A stretch of 64,000 bases of DNA from Bostrychus sinensis (taxonomy: Eukaryota > Chordata > Actinopteri > Gobiiformes > Eleotridae): NCBI GenBank assembly GCA_020698575.1, contig CM036239.1, positions 11,784,763 to 11,848,762 on the forward strand. The letters are read 5' to 3'. Positions within the stretch are counted from its first letter, which is position 1, and each line of letters begins with the position of its first letter. A program made the translations under genes and the position numbers. Shown piece by piece: positions 26,069 through 41,000 of this stretch. The notes below the pieces were generated by a model, which was given only the letters and a program-made list of their open reading frames with translations, was not told the DNA's origin and searched no databases.

Positions 26069-29000
26069 CCGGACTAATTATCGCCAATGCAATCTTTACG
26101 CACAACAGCGTGGTTTGGTGCCGCCGGTACTAGAGCTACTGCAGACTACTGTGTGTTGGGTGAAACCAGTGAAAGTTGATATGCTGTGAATGTGCTCAAT
26201 GTGTGTGCGTGTTAATCTGACGCAACGGGTGAGGTCCCAGTGACGTTACGGTGATTTTTTTTATTCATTTATTATTTTTTTTTACGGTACATTTTACATT
26301 TGCGTAAACCGTGCGGGCTAAGGGCGCACACAGGTTACTCTTTAATTGAGTTAGCAGCGCGGCTAAGAGGCTAACCCAGTGTGTGGCTCAGCTGGGGCGC
26401 AATCTTTACATTCACATTTTTTTTTTTACAATAACACAAATATACGGGATCCCGTCATATAAGATATACAAATGCACTGTCACAACATGGAGTGACGAGC
26501 TGTTAATGTACAACAAACCCTCCTACTCTCCCTCTCTGGCTCCCACGATTTTTCCCACACAGTCATCAGTTTGAGTCCACTGTGGTGTAAATGTAAAGAG
26601 GCTGCAGGCTACACCTACTCTCCTTAGGGTGCAATAGACAGGACAGGAATTAGGCTAATAGGTGATTTATATGGCAGCATCTGTTTTATGTCTTATGATT
26701 CATAAATGTGTAGAAAAGTGATGTAGCTATCGTTTACTGGGATATGTTGGAGCCCTCAGTGTTTTATATGGCTAGCCTTTTACTTGTAGACATTAATGGC
26801 ACTTTTTAGGATTAATTTAACTGACTGAACCCCACACAAAGATGTTACCTTGAGGCAAAACTGGTTACAGATAAACCAGGGTCATGGGTCATTCAATCAA
26901 ATATTTAACAGGTAAAATATTTGTTGACAATATACAGCAGTGGTTCCCAACCTTTCTGGTCTTGAGTACCCCCAGGAATTGGATTAGTCCTGGTTTGGAC
27001 CCAGCATATTCCTGGCTTAGACCTGGCGTAGTCCTGGTATAGTCTTGGCTTAGTCCTGATTTGGACCCAGTGTAGTTCTGGTATAGTCTTAGCTTAGTCC
27101 TGGACCTAGTTTATTCCTGGTTTATTCCTGGTTTAGACCTGATTTACTTCTGATTGTAGATCTCATGTAGTTCTGGTTTTAGGCCTGGTTTATTCCTTGT
27201 TGAGCTCTGGTTTTTAGTTCATGGTTTAGTTCATGTTTAGTTCCTATTCTGTCCTTCTTTAGTATTGCATTTTTATATTAATCCTTGTTTTATCCCTTGC
27301 TATAATCTTGGGTTAGTCCAGATTTAGGTTTGGTTTAGTCTTTGAAAGCCAAATATGTAAATAATAATAATAATGCATTAGTCTTATATTAGCACATTTC
27401 TAGACACTCAAATTGCTTTTCAATTTAGTGCATTATTAATTCACTCCTCAGTCACACTCAGTGGTGGTGAGCCACAGCTGCCCTGGGGCGGACTGACAGA
27501 GGCGTGGCTGCCATTTTGCACCTACGGCCCCTCCAACCACCAACAAACACAGTCACACTGACACATTCATACAGGCAAGGTGGGTGAAGCGTCATGCCCA
27601 AGGACACAACGACAGTATGCATTGCCAGTTAGTGGGCAAGCATCTCTACCTACTGAGTTACTGCCGCCCCATAGTAAAGGTACTATAAATGATCATATAA
27701 CTCAATGTAGCACCTGTAATGTGCACGCATACCCCTAGGGGTCCCCTTACTCCTGGTTGGGAAACCCTGATCTACAGTATAGACTTCACCTGCTATTATC
27801 ACTTCTACCCAAAATGATGTACAAATTCAAAATAGATGTTTATAACAGCATCATTAACATTAACCAAAGTTCATTAGCACACCTTTGTTTAATTTTTAAG
27901 TATTTATGGATAGAGCAAAGTGTGTCCTGACCGTTATGACCAAGGCACTACAATATAAGAGTAGTTCAGAGGAAATTTGATTATGTTATACTGTGTATGG
28001 TCGAAAAATGTCTTCATGTACATACTGTGTACTTGGTATTTTCCATTTTATAAGAGGTGTCAAATTCAGCCAACCATTTTTAGCTCATAGCTTCACAAGG
28101 TTTGAACTTTACAAACTGCACTTGAATGCTACTACTCAACACAAGCAGGAGATCAAAGCTGGAAATTACTACTTGACATTAAACATGTTCATAATGGATT
28201 TCTTTAAGTACGGATTTTAGGCTGTGAAATATGACCATACGCCATAAAGGTGACATTACACTTTTTACTCATCATTACATTTGAACCATACTGTGCTATG
28301 CATATTGTATATTGCCTACGTATATTGCATTACGTTGGTTTTTAATTAACTTGTACTGAATACTGGTTAAATATTATGTAAAAATTGTGTACTTAAAAGC
28401 ATTGGAACACTTTGTTTAGTTTAGAACAAACATGCCACAAGTACTATTTTATTAGCTTTCCTTTGGGGCAACATTGCAGAATCAGAAGGATTGTATAGGC
28501 TTTTTAAAGAAAAAGATATGGTGCTGATTGCAGTGCTTTAAATGTTTATGTTAACAGCTCATACCATCCCGCTGCTTTGTTTCCCAAACGTGGTATACAC
28601 CTCTTATCTTAATGTCTTACTGCTTACTTTTGATGGCAAGGTCCAATAGAACATGACACTGGGATGTTATGCTTAACTCTTGGTGGACAATAATATTTAC
28701 TGAATTTACACAAAAAGCACACACATTGACAACATACTTTATTAAGAATGCACTTTATTAATAATATAGCTTTACATTAAATCACTTGATAAGTGTGCCT
28801 TCAAAAAGGCTTTTCTGACCAGCGTCAGTCTGTATAATATATTGCTCTAGATTTAGTGAGTTGTTGTAAACATGTCTATCATTCATAAATCATAAATGTT
28901 GTCTAAACTGGTGTGGTACAAAAACACTGCGGCAAGAATTTGTTTAAAAGTGTTGTGTAGTAAAAATTTAAATCTTCCTGATACTGTGCATCTGGAGTAC

Positions 29001-32000
29001 AGCAGAAACACGACAGACTGGCATAAGAAAGTAAAAATAGATAATAAGTAAAAAAAAAAAAAGATATACAAACCATAAGAAGCACTGTACACAAAATGTA
29101 GTACTCCTAGTATGTAGTACAGATAAAGTCAGGTTCATAGTATAAAATCACAGCTTCTTTGGATTTTCTCATGCTTTCTAGGAAGACAGGTTATTAATGT
29201 GGCAGCTATATAAATAGAAATCCTGTAATAAGTCACCAGCTGAGAACAGGCAAAGAAAGTCATTGTATTGGGTAATTATGGTGATTTGAGGCTAATGCGG
29301 TGCAGAATTGATCACCTGTTTTCAGCGTCACTGTCACTTGATCCTGACTCGCTGTGATGTCATGCTGACATCAGCAGTAGAAACAGACCACTGCAGTTTT
29401 TTAAGGGCCAGGTGTTTATATTTTACTGTGTGGTTTGTGGTACTGTGTAAAGATCATTCTGTTCAGGTTTGAAGTAGAGATGGGATGGTAAGATATACTG
29501 ATGGTACAATAGTCTTGACCATAAATCACAGTATCTAGGATATTTAAATGCTTCTATTAAAAAGAAACCTTGTATTAATACTTAATACAAATCACACATT
29601 GAAATATAATTTAAAAAGAATTAATAAAAAGTTTCTTGGGTGAGTGAGGTATTGAGCTGTTAGAGTCAAGAACAGCACAGTTAACATCCTGTGTCAGCTA
29701 TAATGATATCGATACATATTTTTATACCACCACTACTTGAAAAAATGGTTATCCTCCCATGCCTTGTTTATTGATTCTGTATGTTTATTGGTAACAATAT
29801 ATAATTTTGTGTTTCTTCAACTGCTGGAGGGGGCAGTTTTCAGGACATGGCAAAAAGCATATCAGGGCTAGAACAGTATGTGATGTTACTATTACATCCT
29901 TACCAAAGCTGCTTTGCAGCAATATTAACAGCATGGTTATATGAAAGTACATGTGATGAAAGATGGAGAAGAGTGTGTTGCTGTATTCTGTAGAAGTAAC
30001 GCCAATGTGCATGCAATCTTCTCTGACAGGTATGAAGAGATTTCAGTTGCAAGCTTTTGGCACTTTAGAGTTCAGGCTGCACAGATGCCTAAATCTAAAT
30101 CATGAGCACTAATATATTTTTCTATTTTCTTTTTCCTTACATACCATCTACAGCCAGTCAGCCAGATGTAAAAGGTCTATCCTGCCTGCAGGGTGCTGCT
30201 ATATTTCTCATAACACTGCAGTTCTGATATTCCCTTTTGAATCTTTTTGGTTTTGTCATCAAGCTGATTCATTTTGATGCACTGGGTGGGAACATCAGAA
30301 TAACCATCCCTTATGCCAACTCATCGTTTGGAAAGTGTTAGTTGAGTAATATTTGCATACAAAAGATTGCCTGAATTCAACATGCAATTTGCAAAATAAA
30401 TATATTTGGCCAATCAGTTCTGTTATAGTATTTCAGACACATGTCAATGTATGTTATCAACATTCTAGTTGCAGCTGATTAAATACAGTGTAATACTAGG
30501 GTTAAGGTTAGGGTTAAGGTAGACTTCATTGTGTCTGTAGGGAAATTTCTTCGGTCTTTCTGTTCTCTGCATTTTTGACCCGTCCTTCAATGCCAAGTGG
30601 CATTGAAGGACACAGTGGGCAGCCACGGTGCAGCACCCGGGGACCCTTCTCTAGATCTTGAGCCAGGATCCTGGTCAGGAGTACCTAGCTGGAGGTTTTA
30701 GCCTATTATGCATGTTTTTGGGTTGGATTAGGTTGATAGGTTGGTTTAGGATAGTCTTTTGACCTGCAGTGAGCCTGCAGTACCATCCTGGACACAACAT
30801 GCAGCTTTTTATTCAGCTTTGGGTTCACAACCTTGATTTCCTACCTTCCACTGTAGAAGGAAACAACACCTGTCTGCCTCCAGGCCACATGCTCTCTGAG
30901 CTCCGGCCAGGACTTAGTTGTAAGGCACTATTGTCCTTTACATAAACTTGACCAGTGACCACAATCTGCAGCCAACATAAAACCCCTTCTGTGTGTCAGT
31001 AATCTAGTTAAATCTGAACTCACAATAAAATTATACAAAGCAACATCTTTATATATTTTGTCCATGGTTAGAGTGAACTTTTATTTACACCATCTATATG
31101 AGTTGTCTAACCTGGTCCAATCCAGCAACAAGGGGGACCCGGCTTAGTCCTGGTAGGCTATATAGTCTTAGCTTAGTCCTGGTTTGGACCCGGTGTAATC
31201 TTGGTTTAGTCCTCGTTTAGACCTGGTTTATTCCTGGTTTAGACGTGCTTTAGTTTTGGTTTTAGATCTCATGTAGTTCTGGTTTCACACCTGGTTTATT
31301 CCTTGTTGAGTTCTGGCTTTAGATCTGGTTTAGTTCATGTTTAATGACCTATTGTGTCCTTTAGTATTGCATTTTCTTATAATCCTTATTTTATCCCTTG
31401 CTATAGGCTTGGGTAATCCAGATTTAAGTTTAGTTTAGTCTTTGAAAGCCAAATAAAGTACAATAAACGATCATATAACTCCACGTATGTCCTGCAATGT
31501 GCTCCTATACCCCTAGGGCTCCCCGTACCCCTGGTTGGGAAACAGGAAGGGACATCTGATATAAAACCTATGCCAAATCAATATGCAGTAAGTGTTGTTA
31601 TTTTCTGTGACTGTGCCTTTTACAACATGACATCATCCTCCCGGTTTTTAAGCCTTTTGACTAAGAAGCAGAGAAAATGGTTTGCACAGAGCGGCAGGCG
31701 GCACCGTGAGCCACACACCAGCTCTCACAGTGTCCCTTAGGAGGTGCTGATGTCAGAACTCTGCTCATCGTTGTCCCCGGGATTACTGAAGCACACCCGT
31801 TGTGGTGACTGCATCTGTGTGTGTGTGTCCATTTTCCTCAGCTTAATGTATTATCCCTAGTGCCACTGACAAATTTTACCAAGAGACTCTCTCGCTGGCT
31901 CTTGCTCGTAACATGTCTTGAACAAACTGCTGACGGTGTGCGTGTGTCACCCATCTGACTAGAGCCATTGAAATGTGTGTGTTTTAGCAGTAATTATTGG

Positions 32001-35000
32001 CCTTACAAGTACAACCACCCTACCATTAACAGTACATGCCCTTATATGCGGGTCTGGAAATGACACAGTGCAGTTGAATCTATGTCATTTTCAAAATAAA
32101 CACATAAAAAGAAAAATGTAAAGAATAAAACAAACAAAAAACTTCTTAGGTTTAAAAGACACAGTACCCTGTATTTGAGGTTGTATATGGTGGTCTTAAT
32201 TGGGCTTTTTCCCATTTTTATCCCGTTTTCATTCACTGCTTAATTCATTCATACAGTGAGCTTATCGTTCATCTGTTACGTCCTACATGCAGGGCCTTGG
32301 GCAGCGTCCAGGTGGGCAGCTGAGCTCCTGGCATCATACACACGTACTCATTTTCTACTTGGATAAGCTCAGGATGGACTTGCCAATACAAAACACTTAC
32401 ACATATTAATACACACTGTTTTGCTTCCAGACACCACTACGTCTCCGTGTGTCTCAACAGAGCTGCATTTGGCCACTGGAACCTGCAGAGAGCATCCTGC
32501 TTTCTGTCTGATCTTCTTTTATACTTATTTTTGGTTCGTAAATGGAGATTTAAAGCATGGGAGTGTTGACATATCCTTTGCAGTGCTAGCAGCCTAACTA
32601 GCTGTGAAGTGGTGGGGCACTGACGGGCTGTATAATAATAAGATCTAGTGCAGCTTGAGTTGGGACTGTGGGTCATGCTGCTTGTATTCAGAGAAATAGA
32701 GAGCATTCATGCTCAATGCCAGATTCGATTAAGATAGTATGAGATGAAGCGACGCTCTACTCGACTGGGATTACTTGTTTTGCTCTGCAGCTATGATTGG
32801 TTCATTAACTATCATAGTGCAATGTGTTTAATGTGGCTTGCTCTGTAATCACAGCTTTTATCTCCTTCACATTACAGTATGCATAATGTTGATATGTTTA
32901 TGGATTTGGTGTTCTCAGCAATTAGTAGTTTCAACCTTAAAAATGTTGACACTTGGTTCCAACACAATGCTTTGTGTGTAATTGTGATTTGGGTTAATTC
33001 TTAATCTTAATTTTCAGCTTCTTGAGATCCAGCCACAAAGAGTTACAACCCAGTGCATTTTTTTTGTGCCAGTCCCAAGCACAGATAAACTGGTTTGTGT
33101 CAGGAAGGGCATCCAGCGTAAAACCTATGCCAAATCAATATTCAAATCACCATACGCCAGGAGGCAACCTGTCAGGATCAGTGGGCTGCCGCGGTGCAGC
33201 GCCTGGAGACCCTTCTCCACATCTTGAGTCAGGATCCTGGTCAGGAGCACCTAGCTGGAGGTTTTAGCTTATTGTGCATGTTTTGAGGTTGATGGGGGAA
33301 ACCAGAGCACCCGGAGGAAACCCACCCAGACACAGGAAGAGCATGCAAACTCCACACAGAAAGGTCCAGGAATCAAACCCGGGACCTTCTTGCTGTAAGG
33401 CACTGTGGCTTAGTGCTTAGCACTTTCACCTTAGTGGTGGTGGTATAAATAATCATTTATTATCATCATTTTCGTAGCCTACACTAGTGTGATAGATGGG
33501 CAGAAAGAGTTTGGGTCCAGTGGGACCAAAATAACCAAACCCTGGATATTCTTACCTTTACCAACATTATTGCTGCTTCATAAACTGTATTTTACAATGC
33601 TTGCAAATACATTTTGACAATTTAAACTGCCACGATTAAATGTTTGTAGCATTAAAAATGTTAAAAATGGCATTAAAATGGCAATAAAAAGTATTAAATT
33701 AGACTTGCTGACACCTGCTGGAACCCTGATGTAAAACTATGGTACAGTTTTTGGTTAGATCATCCACCTCTAATGGTATATAATTCTGAATGTTACTCAA
33801 CTTGCTTTGACTATGTGGCAACCAAGCAAAAGGCTGCTGTTTTTAAATCCACTGAAACGAGGCCTGAGGATTAGGATTAGGATGCAGTTTATTTGAAGAT
33901 GAGTTTGGGTGGTCAGCCTATTTAGCCTTTTTCCTTCTTCACTCTGTGGAGCATTTTTGTTGTTTGGTGTGGTATGCTGATGCACAGTTTGGGTTTGGAT
34001 TTACATTTAGTGCATTTGGTGCATTACAATCCTTGTCAACTCATTTATCATCCTTTTTTAAATTAATAAAACAGACTAACTCATGTAATCTTTTTTTTAT
34101 CACATATTTTATCATATTTTCATTTAATTTTATTCATCATTTGATTCAAAGTAAAAATCACTTTAATCAGTGTCTCTATTTAAGGCCACAACTTGAAACT
34201 GTGTCCTCAAAATGCTTATATCTATCTGAAAGCTAAAAACATCACACAAAACACCACATGAGATTAAGTGTCCTGTTGAACCCTTGCAAAAAACAAAACA
34301 AAACAAAACTAAAAAACAGTGATTATAACCATTAGCCAGTTATTCATTTTTTATCATTTATATCTAATTATATCTAAGTGTTAATATGAAAGGTTTGTAT
34401 TTGTGGCTGACCCTGTGACTTTCTACAGCATTAGGAGTCTGAATATGGCCTCCACTTGAATTCTGTCCAGCTTTATGTCTTGTCTCTCTTTAGCCTAAGG
34501 TCTGGCTGAGTCATCAGGGAATAAATGGATGTCAATGCAGTGTTTGTGTGCGTCCCCTGTCCATTAGGAATCAAGGTCAGTCGCTCAGCAGTCCATTAAA
34601 AACACGGATTCACTGCTTCCCCCCCATGTTTTTTGTTCTGTTTGTTTCTTGGTCCTTGTGTCTATTTCTCACCATCACCTCGGGCATTATCAATGATCCG
34701 CTCTTCCTTCCTATATACTGTACATGTGCAGTTATGTGTGTGGCCAGCAGAGGGAGGCTGAGGAGCAGTTTCTGAAGGAGCATGGCAAATATGATTACAC
34801 ACCCACAAACACTCGACAGCCAATCGTGTTAGAGCAACGCTGACCTGAGAGCGTTATGCAAATGAAGTTTGTCATTTTTAGCAGCACTGACTTAACCATT
34901 TTGCTCCCCTTTTTCCATCCTCCCCTGCCTGTCAGTGTGTGAGTGGACCCAGCTGCTAATTATAATGATTAGGACGATCTTAGCCATGTATGACAGGTTT

Positions 35001-38000
35001 TATTTTATTCCGGTGCTGTTTATTGAAATGTACTGACAGTGGCACGATCTGTTGGTTTTGTCTTGAAGTCTGGTTAAATTCATTTAAATCAGCTTTTCAG
35101 CATCAGAGTAGCTCCAGATTTTGTCTGGTGAAATTTAAGACCTTTTTAAGACTTTTTAATGCCACTTAGAGTGAAATTTAATGCCAGCATTGTCAAAAAT
35201 AGAACAATTGAATCAATAGAAACAATAGAATAATTGTTTACTTTTAATGACCAAATAAACTAACTAACTAAGCTGTATGAATTTTACACTAAGGAATTAT
35301 TTGTACTACTCTCTGAAACTCAAGGGTTTTATTTTAAAAGTCTAATACAGATTAAAGAACTCCAGTACTGCTTTTAAAATCATGAAAAGAGGAATGATCC
35401 ATTTCAGTGATAACATCTCTTCAATAAATATATTTTGTCATTGTAGTGACTCTACTTTTGTAATATGAACATATTGTTTTGACAAATTTTATGACCTAGA
35501 TGAACAAAATTCAATATCTACTCATAACATTTAATACTTTTAAGGCATTGATTTAGACAAGATCAAATTTAATACCTTTTTAATGCTTTTAAGACCATGG
35601 GAACACCTTGAGCATATCCAATAAAAGACTAAATAAGACCAGCTCTTTGGCAAAATTCACATTAGATTGTAATTGTTCAACTCTGTTTAATTTTTGGCCG
35701 CAATATTTACATTTTAAGTAGGTCTTCACAATATATTGCAAATTTATTGTTATCACAATATCAGCAAATGCAATATCCGTACTGCAACAAACAAAATGTA
35801 TGGCAATAACGCTAAGGTCCTCTATCTGAGAGAGATTTACACTGAAGAATCATTTTCCTATCAGCCTTAAATGAAAATGCATTGTGACTAAATAAAAAAT
35901 AAATTCAAAAGTCCAGATTTGGTAAAAATTTCTTTCATTCAGTCCTGGTTTAGTCTTGTTAAGTTTTGATTTTGATTAGTAAATACAAGAACTTATATTT
36001 CTGCTTTAGTCTAATTGAACTTACAATATCAAAATGTCAACAATTATATGGTTAATACTGCAATATTCAACATAGTTATCACATATCACTTTTTTGTCAT
36101 TCCTTGCAGCCCTAATTTTAGGTCACAAGCTTGCAGTAATTGTTGTGTATAGTTGTAAATATACGACTACAGAAAACAGTAGACTGCTTCCCGTTTAAGC
36201 TCCAGCTTTTTGTGCATTAAATACATTAAGCTGTGCCACAAATGCTAACAACTCATCACATAACAAAATGAGTTTGACTTGTGTTTCATGCAATCTAAGC
36301 TATAAATGCTAGCTTTGTGTTTTTTTTGTTGTTGTTTTTTTGGAAACACTTTGCATGTCCTATATTTTGAATATGGCTATTTGCTGATCACAAGAACAAG
36401 ACGCGTTTGATCATTTCTGGTCTCTTGGTACTTGTTTTTGCTCAAGTGAGGGTAATCTATTGTCTAATCAACATGCAGCAGTGTGTAGCTGCACCTTCCA
36501 AAAGTTATATGCACCTTAAATCTCAGAAATATAAAAAAAATCCATTAAAACAAATAGAGTATTCCTTTATTGGCCCCTTGTGGCTAGAGTTAGTATCTTT
36601 GGGCATAGCTAACAATGGTACAGGGTCTTTAAAAAATCTTGGATTCACACCAAAAACTAGTTGTTTGTTCCTTTGCCCAACTTAAAAAAAATGTTTATCA
36701 TAATCTGACCATTATATTTCACCTGCAGAATATCAACCGCTGCTGGCAAAAATTGTCTCCTCCTTGGCGGAAGCAAAAAGGATTTCTTGTATTTTTAGTG
36801 ACCCACAGAGGATTCTTAGGAACTTTATAAAAATATTAGATTCTGATGGGATCGCTGTTGAGGCAGAAATAATGTGTATAATTAGGTTCACCTGTTCAAA
36901 CAAACAGCTGATTGGAATTGTTTGACTTCCCACAGCTGCTTTTGTATGGCACTAAAGAGGCCCCGACTTGCTCAGAAACACAGCTCATGTTTGTGTCTTG
37001 GACTGGGAGCATGTTACACTCTGTAAATGTCTCTCGTAGCTGAAGCCTGACCTTTGACCTTTATGACTAAGGGGTGCTGAGGCTGACAGCTGGTCTGCAG
37101 AGTGACAGTGAGGCCTCTGTGTCTGCTGTTTGTGTGGATGTGAGTGTGCTGACCTCTGTCCTCTGTCAGGGCCTGGTAGCTCTCTGGTACTCTGTGATGC
37201 CAGAAAAGTGCATATGAGAAAATGACAGCTCCTCAGAAGTGACCCACATAGTGCACAATATATGGGGAGTCTATTGTTATTGCAACATCAGCAAACAAAG
37301 TTACGTAGAAAAGTACATTCAGTCCTGGTTCAGTCTCTTGTGAGTTTTGATTTAGCCCCAGTTTTGACCAAAGCCTTGTATGTATCCTCCTTATGACTAT
37401 TTAAATGACATTACTGACTGTGTACCTCAGTCTTGTGGTTGGGTGAGAATGTGTGTGAAATGTATATATATATATTTCCAGCCTTTATACTTATACTGAC
37501 TTTTAGATGCTTGTAAAAATGTCTATTAAGTGAACTGTATTAATGTGTAATTTAAGGAATTTATGTTTTTCCTGGAATTAATTTGTATGTTATATTAAAA
37601 AGAAAAGTCAGTAATGGGCCAAGGAAGGAATTATTATTTCTTGGTGTAGATCTGAAACACACTGGCTGAATCCAGAATATTTTGCTCTACAAATTACTAT
37701 GCTCATCAAAAGTGGTGCACCAGTAATTGTTATGTGTTTTAAAGAAAGCGCCTTCAAAGGAAAAGGGGACATGCACAATTTCTGGCCCTAGCATTCAGTA
37801 AACAAATACTCACCCCGACTTAAATTACCCATCTACTGCTTTGAATAAAACAAATATCTAGCTGAAGTGGTTGTGCATGTGATCAGGATCTGTATACAGG
37901 AAAAAGCCTCAGGAATCATATTTCATCTGCCCTGGGAGATCCTCAGGATCCCAGCCGTAGCAGCTACAATGAGAAATTGGTACTACCTGTCTCTACAAAT

Positions 38001-41000
38001 GAAGCACTCCTCACAGTAATCCCTTTTTGTTATTCAGTCTGCTGTCTGCTCTGTCCAGCATCACCTGTCACTGCCAGGAGCGCATGCTGTGGCATGCTCT
38101 GGTTTTGTGTCAAACTGCTAATCTGTGAAATTTACCTTTAAACTCTCCTGTTCAGGAAGCCACCAAGACCACAGAGCTAGATCAGGTGTTTACACTTCAG
38201 AAAAAGCTAGTTTGTGGGCAGAGGGTATGTTAGCTTCTATTTTTGTTTACTTCTTATTCTTTTCTCTGTGCTAGCTGTGCATATCTTGCCGTCATTTTTC
38301 TGTCATCTCCTCTGCTCTAACGTTCAATTATAGACCCCTCTGAGGAATTCACATACACATCTAGTTTCTGAAGATCCCGCCCCTCCCCCTTCACTGTACC
38401 CAGGAGTGTGTGATACAGGACTAGAGAAATGTACAAAACACAGACAAATTTGGTTTAAGCTAGGAAACAAAGGGAAGGAAGCAAGGCTGCAACAAAGGAT
38501 CTAATGGGGAGGACTTATCTGCCTGTGCTGATGCTTCACATGCACACTGTCAGTGCACACACACTCACTCTGACACAATAGAGAAGCAGTTCAAGCCAAC
38601 GTGTGTGTGTGAGAGAGTGGCGAGAGAGGCGAGCACCGAGCCCTGTGATTGGCTGACACCGGCAAGATGCACCAACAGTGGAAAGGAGAGGGAGGCTGCA
38701 GATAGACGATAATACAAAGCGCCCGTGAGGGGAGTGCGCATGTGGCAGAGTGTAGCTACTAAACGCGTGTGATAGGAACATAGTGGTGGTGTGTATTTTG
38801 CAGCAATGATCACATGAGGGTGCACAAGGAAACCTGATCTGTGGGGAAAAAAAGGCTTTGTGTTAGCTCTCAGCATTGTTAGCTGGCAGCTTGTCTCAAG
38901 TTCGGCCCAGTTTCGGACCCGGCGCAGTGGTGCTGGTGATGATGGAGCGCTTTCTGGCTCTGCTGCGTATTCTGGGCACAAAGAGGCGAGGGAGGAGGTA
39001 CCGGGCCGACGACGACTACCAGGAGGGCTATGAAGATGTTTACTACTACACCAGCAAGTACAACACACACCTACTGAGTGAGTGAGTCCCATGGGAGACA
39101 ATGAGGAGTGGCAGCCAGGAAGGGGAGTGGACTGGCCTGCATTGTTTTATTGTCTTGCTATGCCAATGTCGGGTGTAGAGCAATTGATTGGAGATTATCA
39201 ACAGATTATAAAGTGGCCAGCGTGTGGTGTATTATAGATGAAGGCGCTTTGGTGAGGAGCTGCTCAGTTACAGTAGACAGACTTAGGTATCCAGGTGAAG
39301 GGGGCAGGTACTTGTGGGTAATAATAACAGGGGAGGAAGTGAAGATTATGGAAAGGAATGTGCACTATGTGGTCGCATAACCCCCCCACCCCACCCCACC
39401 TCCCCAGTTATGCAGGCGTTTGGAGGTGTTTAAGCAGCATACCTGTCCTGGGATTTATAGAAAACTGCGACTCTGTAAAAGTTGTGCTAATATTGTTAGA
39501 AGGGTGCCTGTGTTGGATTGATTGATTGTTGGTTAGTTTTTAATTAAACCACCAGGAAAGGCCAGTAATGGGCCAAAGAATAAATGCTTAATTTTTGGTG
39601 TGGATCCAGATCACTGTCTTCTTGATCCATGAATGTTAGAGGGATTCTTTATCATCGTCTTATTAAGTTTGTTAGCAGGAGAACACAGAATGTTAAATGA
39701 GGACTTTTATAGAATTTTCTGAATAGGTAACAAATGGGGAAAGGAACAAATTATTATTTTTGGTGAGGAGTCAAGTTAAGTGTTTCTAGTTACAGCTATG
39801 TTGAGTGTGAGTGTAGCCCTATGTCACTATTTACGGTAGCCACCATTCAGTCTGCCAAAATATAAAAATGACAATTGTAGTCTATCATAGTATACAGTAT
39901 ACTCAAAAACAGGTAGAAGTTATGTTATGATACAAGCTTTTGTAATTATATTTATTTTAAATATGATGTGTTTTTAAGAAGAAAATCCCCAAAACTCAGA
40001 AATTGTTAGTTGTCTGTTATCTCCCTCTTTCCTCCTGGAGGGTTATGGTTATGCTGATACTCCAAACTATAAAAAACTTTATCTTCCATGCTTTATCTGT
40101 GAAGGCTACAAACTGATTTGAGTAGGCTTTGTAAACTGTTCAGCCATCATGTTGACAATATGGAGGGGTAGTTGTTTAGTCAGGCTGTCAGACTTTGCCA
40201 TCTGTACTAGTTTCCATTCGACACATATGGTAGTTTTGTCCATACAAAACAATGTGCATGCTTTTAGTGATGCATTATCACTAAGTCTGCACATTTGAAA
40301 ATGTGACTTGAGAGTTGTTTGTTCAGGATATGAAAATGTAAGAAGTTCACATTATTTTGTTTCTAAAAAGACTGATCTGTTGATATCTCAGGTACAGTGG
40401 AACCTCTAGTAAGTGTAATATTCACAAAAACAAATTTCCACATTATTTAATTTTGTTGCTGAGCTTAGATTTTTGGTTACATGTTACTCTCAGTGCCTAA
40501 TTATTCATCTCCTGTACCTTTGAAGATGTTTCCAATTGAACCATAGTTTTGCCAACTAAACCGTTCAGTCATTAGAAAGCGCTCTGCTCTCCCATCTGTG
40601 AGCAAATAAATGATTCAGTGCTTTTTCTGGATCATATTTTTCTGAATGAGCTGGTCAGGGAGGACTGTGTAGTAATTAACTTGTTTACATGAACTATATT
40701 TTACAATTATGGGGAGCTACTCTACTGTGTCTGCTGGGCTTGAACATGCAGTGTTCTCTGCATTCTGCAGTTCTCTGTGTTACCAGCCACTGTGTGTGTG
40801 TTTAGTAGAGTGTGATTATATATGAAGGCATTTTAAGTTTGGTTGACTGGCTAGGATGTTTTTGCACACACACACACCTCAGGCAGTTGTAGTGTTGTTG
40901 GTCCACTTTCTCTCTCTAGTCAGAAATTGCATGCAAAATACATTTTGGAATTAAAACCTTCACTAACCCAACTTTTAGTAACACAAGAAATTATGAATTG

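Noticed and set aside
30495..30520. Telomere-like words (GGGTTAAGGTTAGGGTTAAGG)
   Set aside because: Only about four imperfect units; too short to argue for an interstitial telomere or fusion point.
33360..33420. tRNA-like B-box sequence
   Set aside because: No complete cloverleaf or A-box at the right distance; it belongs to a SINE-like repeat rather than a tRNA gene.
38565..39101. 178-codon minus-strand open frame over the third grip1 first exon
   Set aside because: No recognisable domain. It is antisense to a frame with a fitting donor and phase, so it is more likely a shadow of low stop density in the less AT-rich region.
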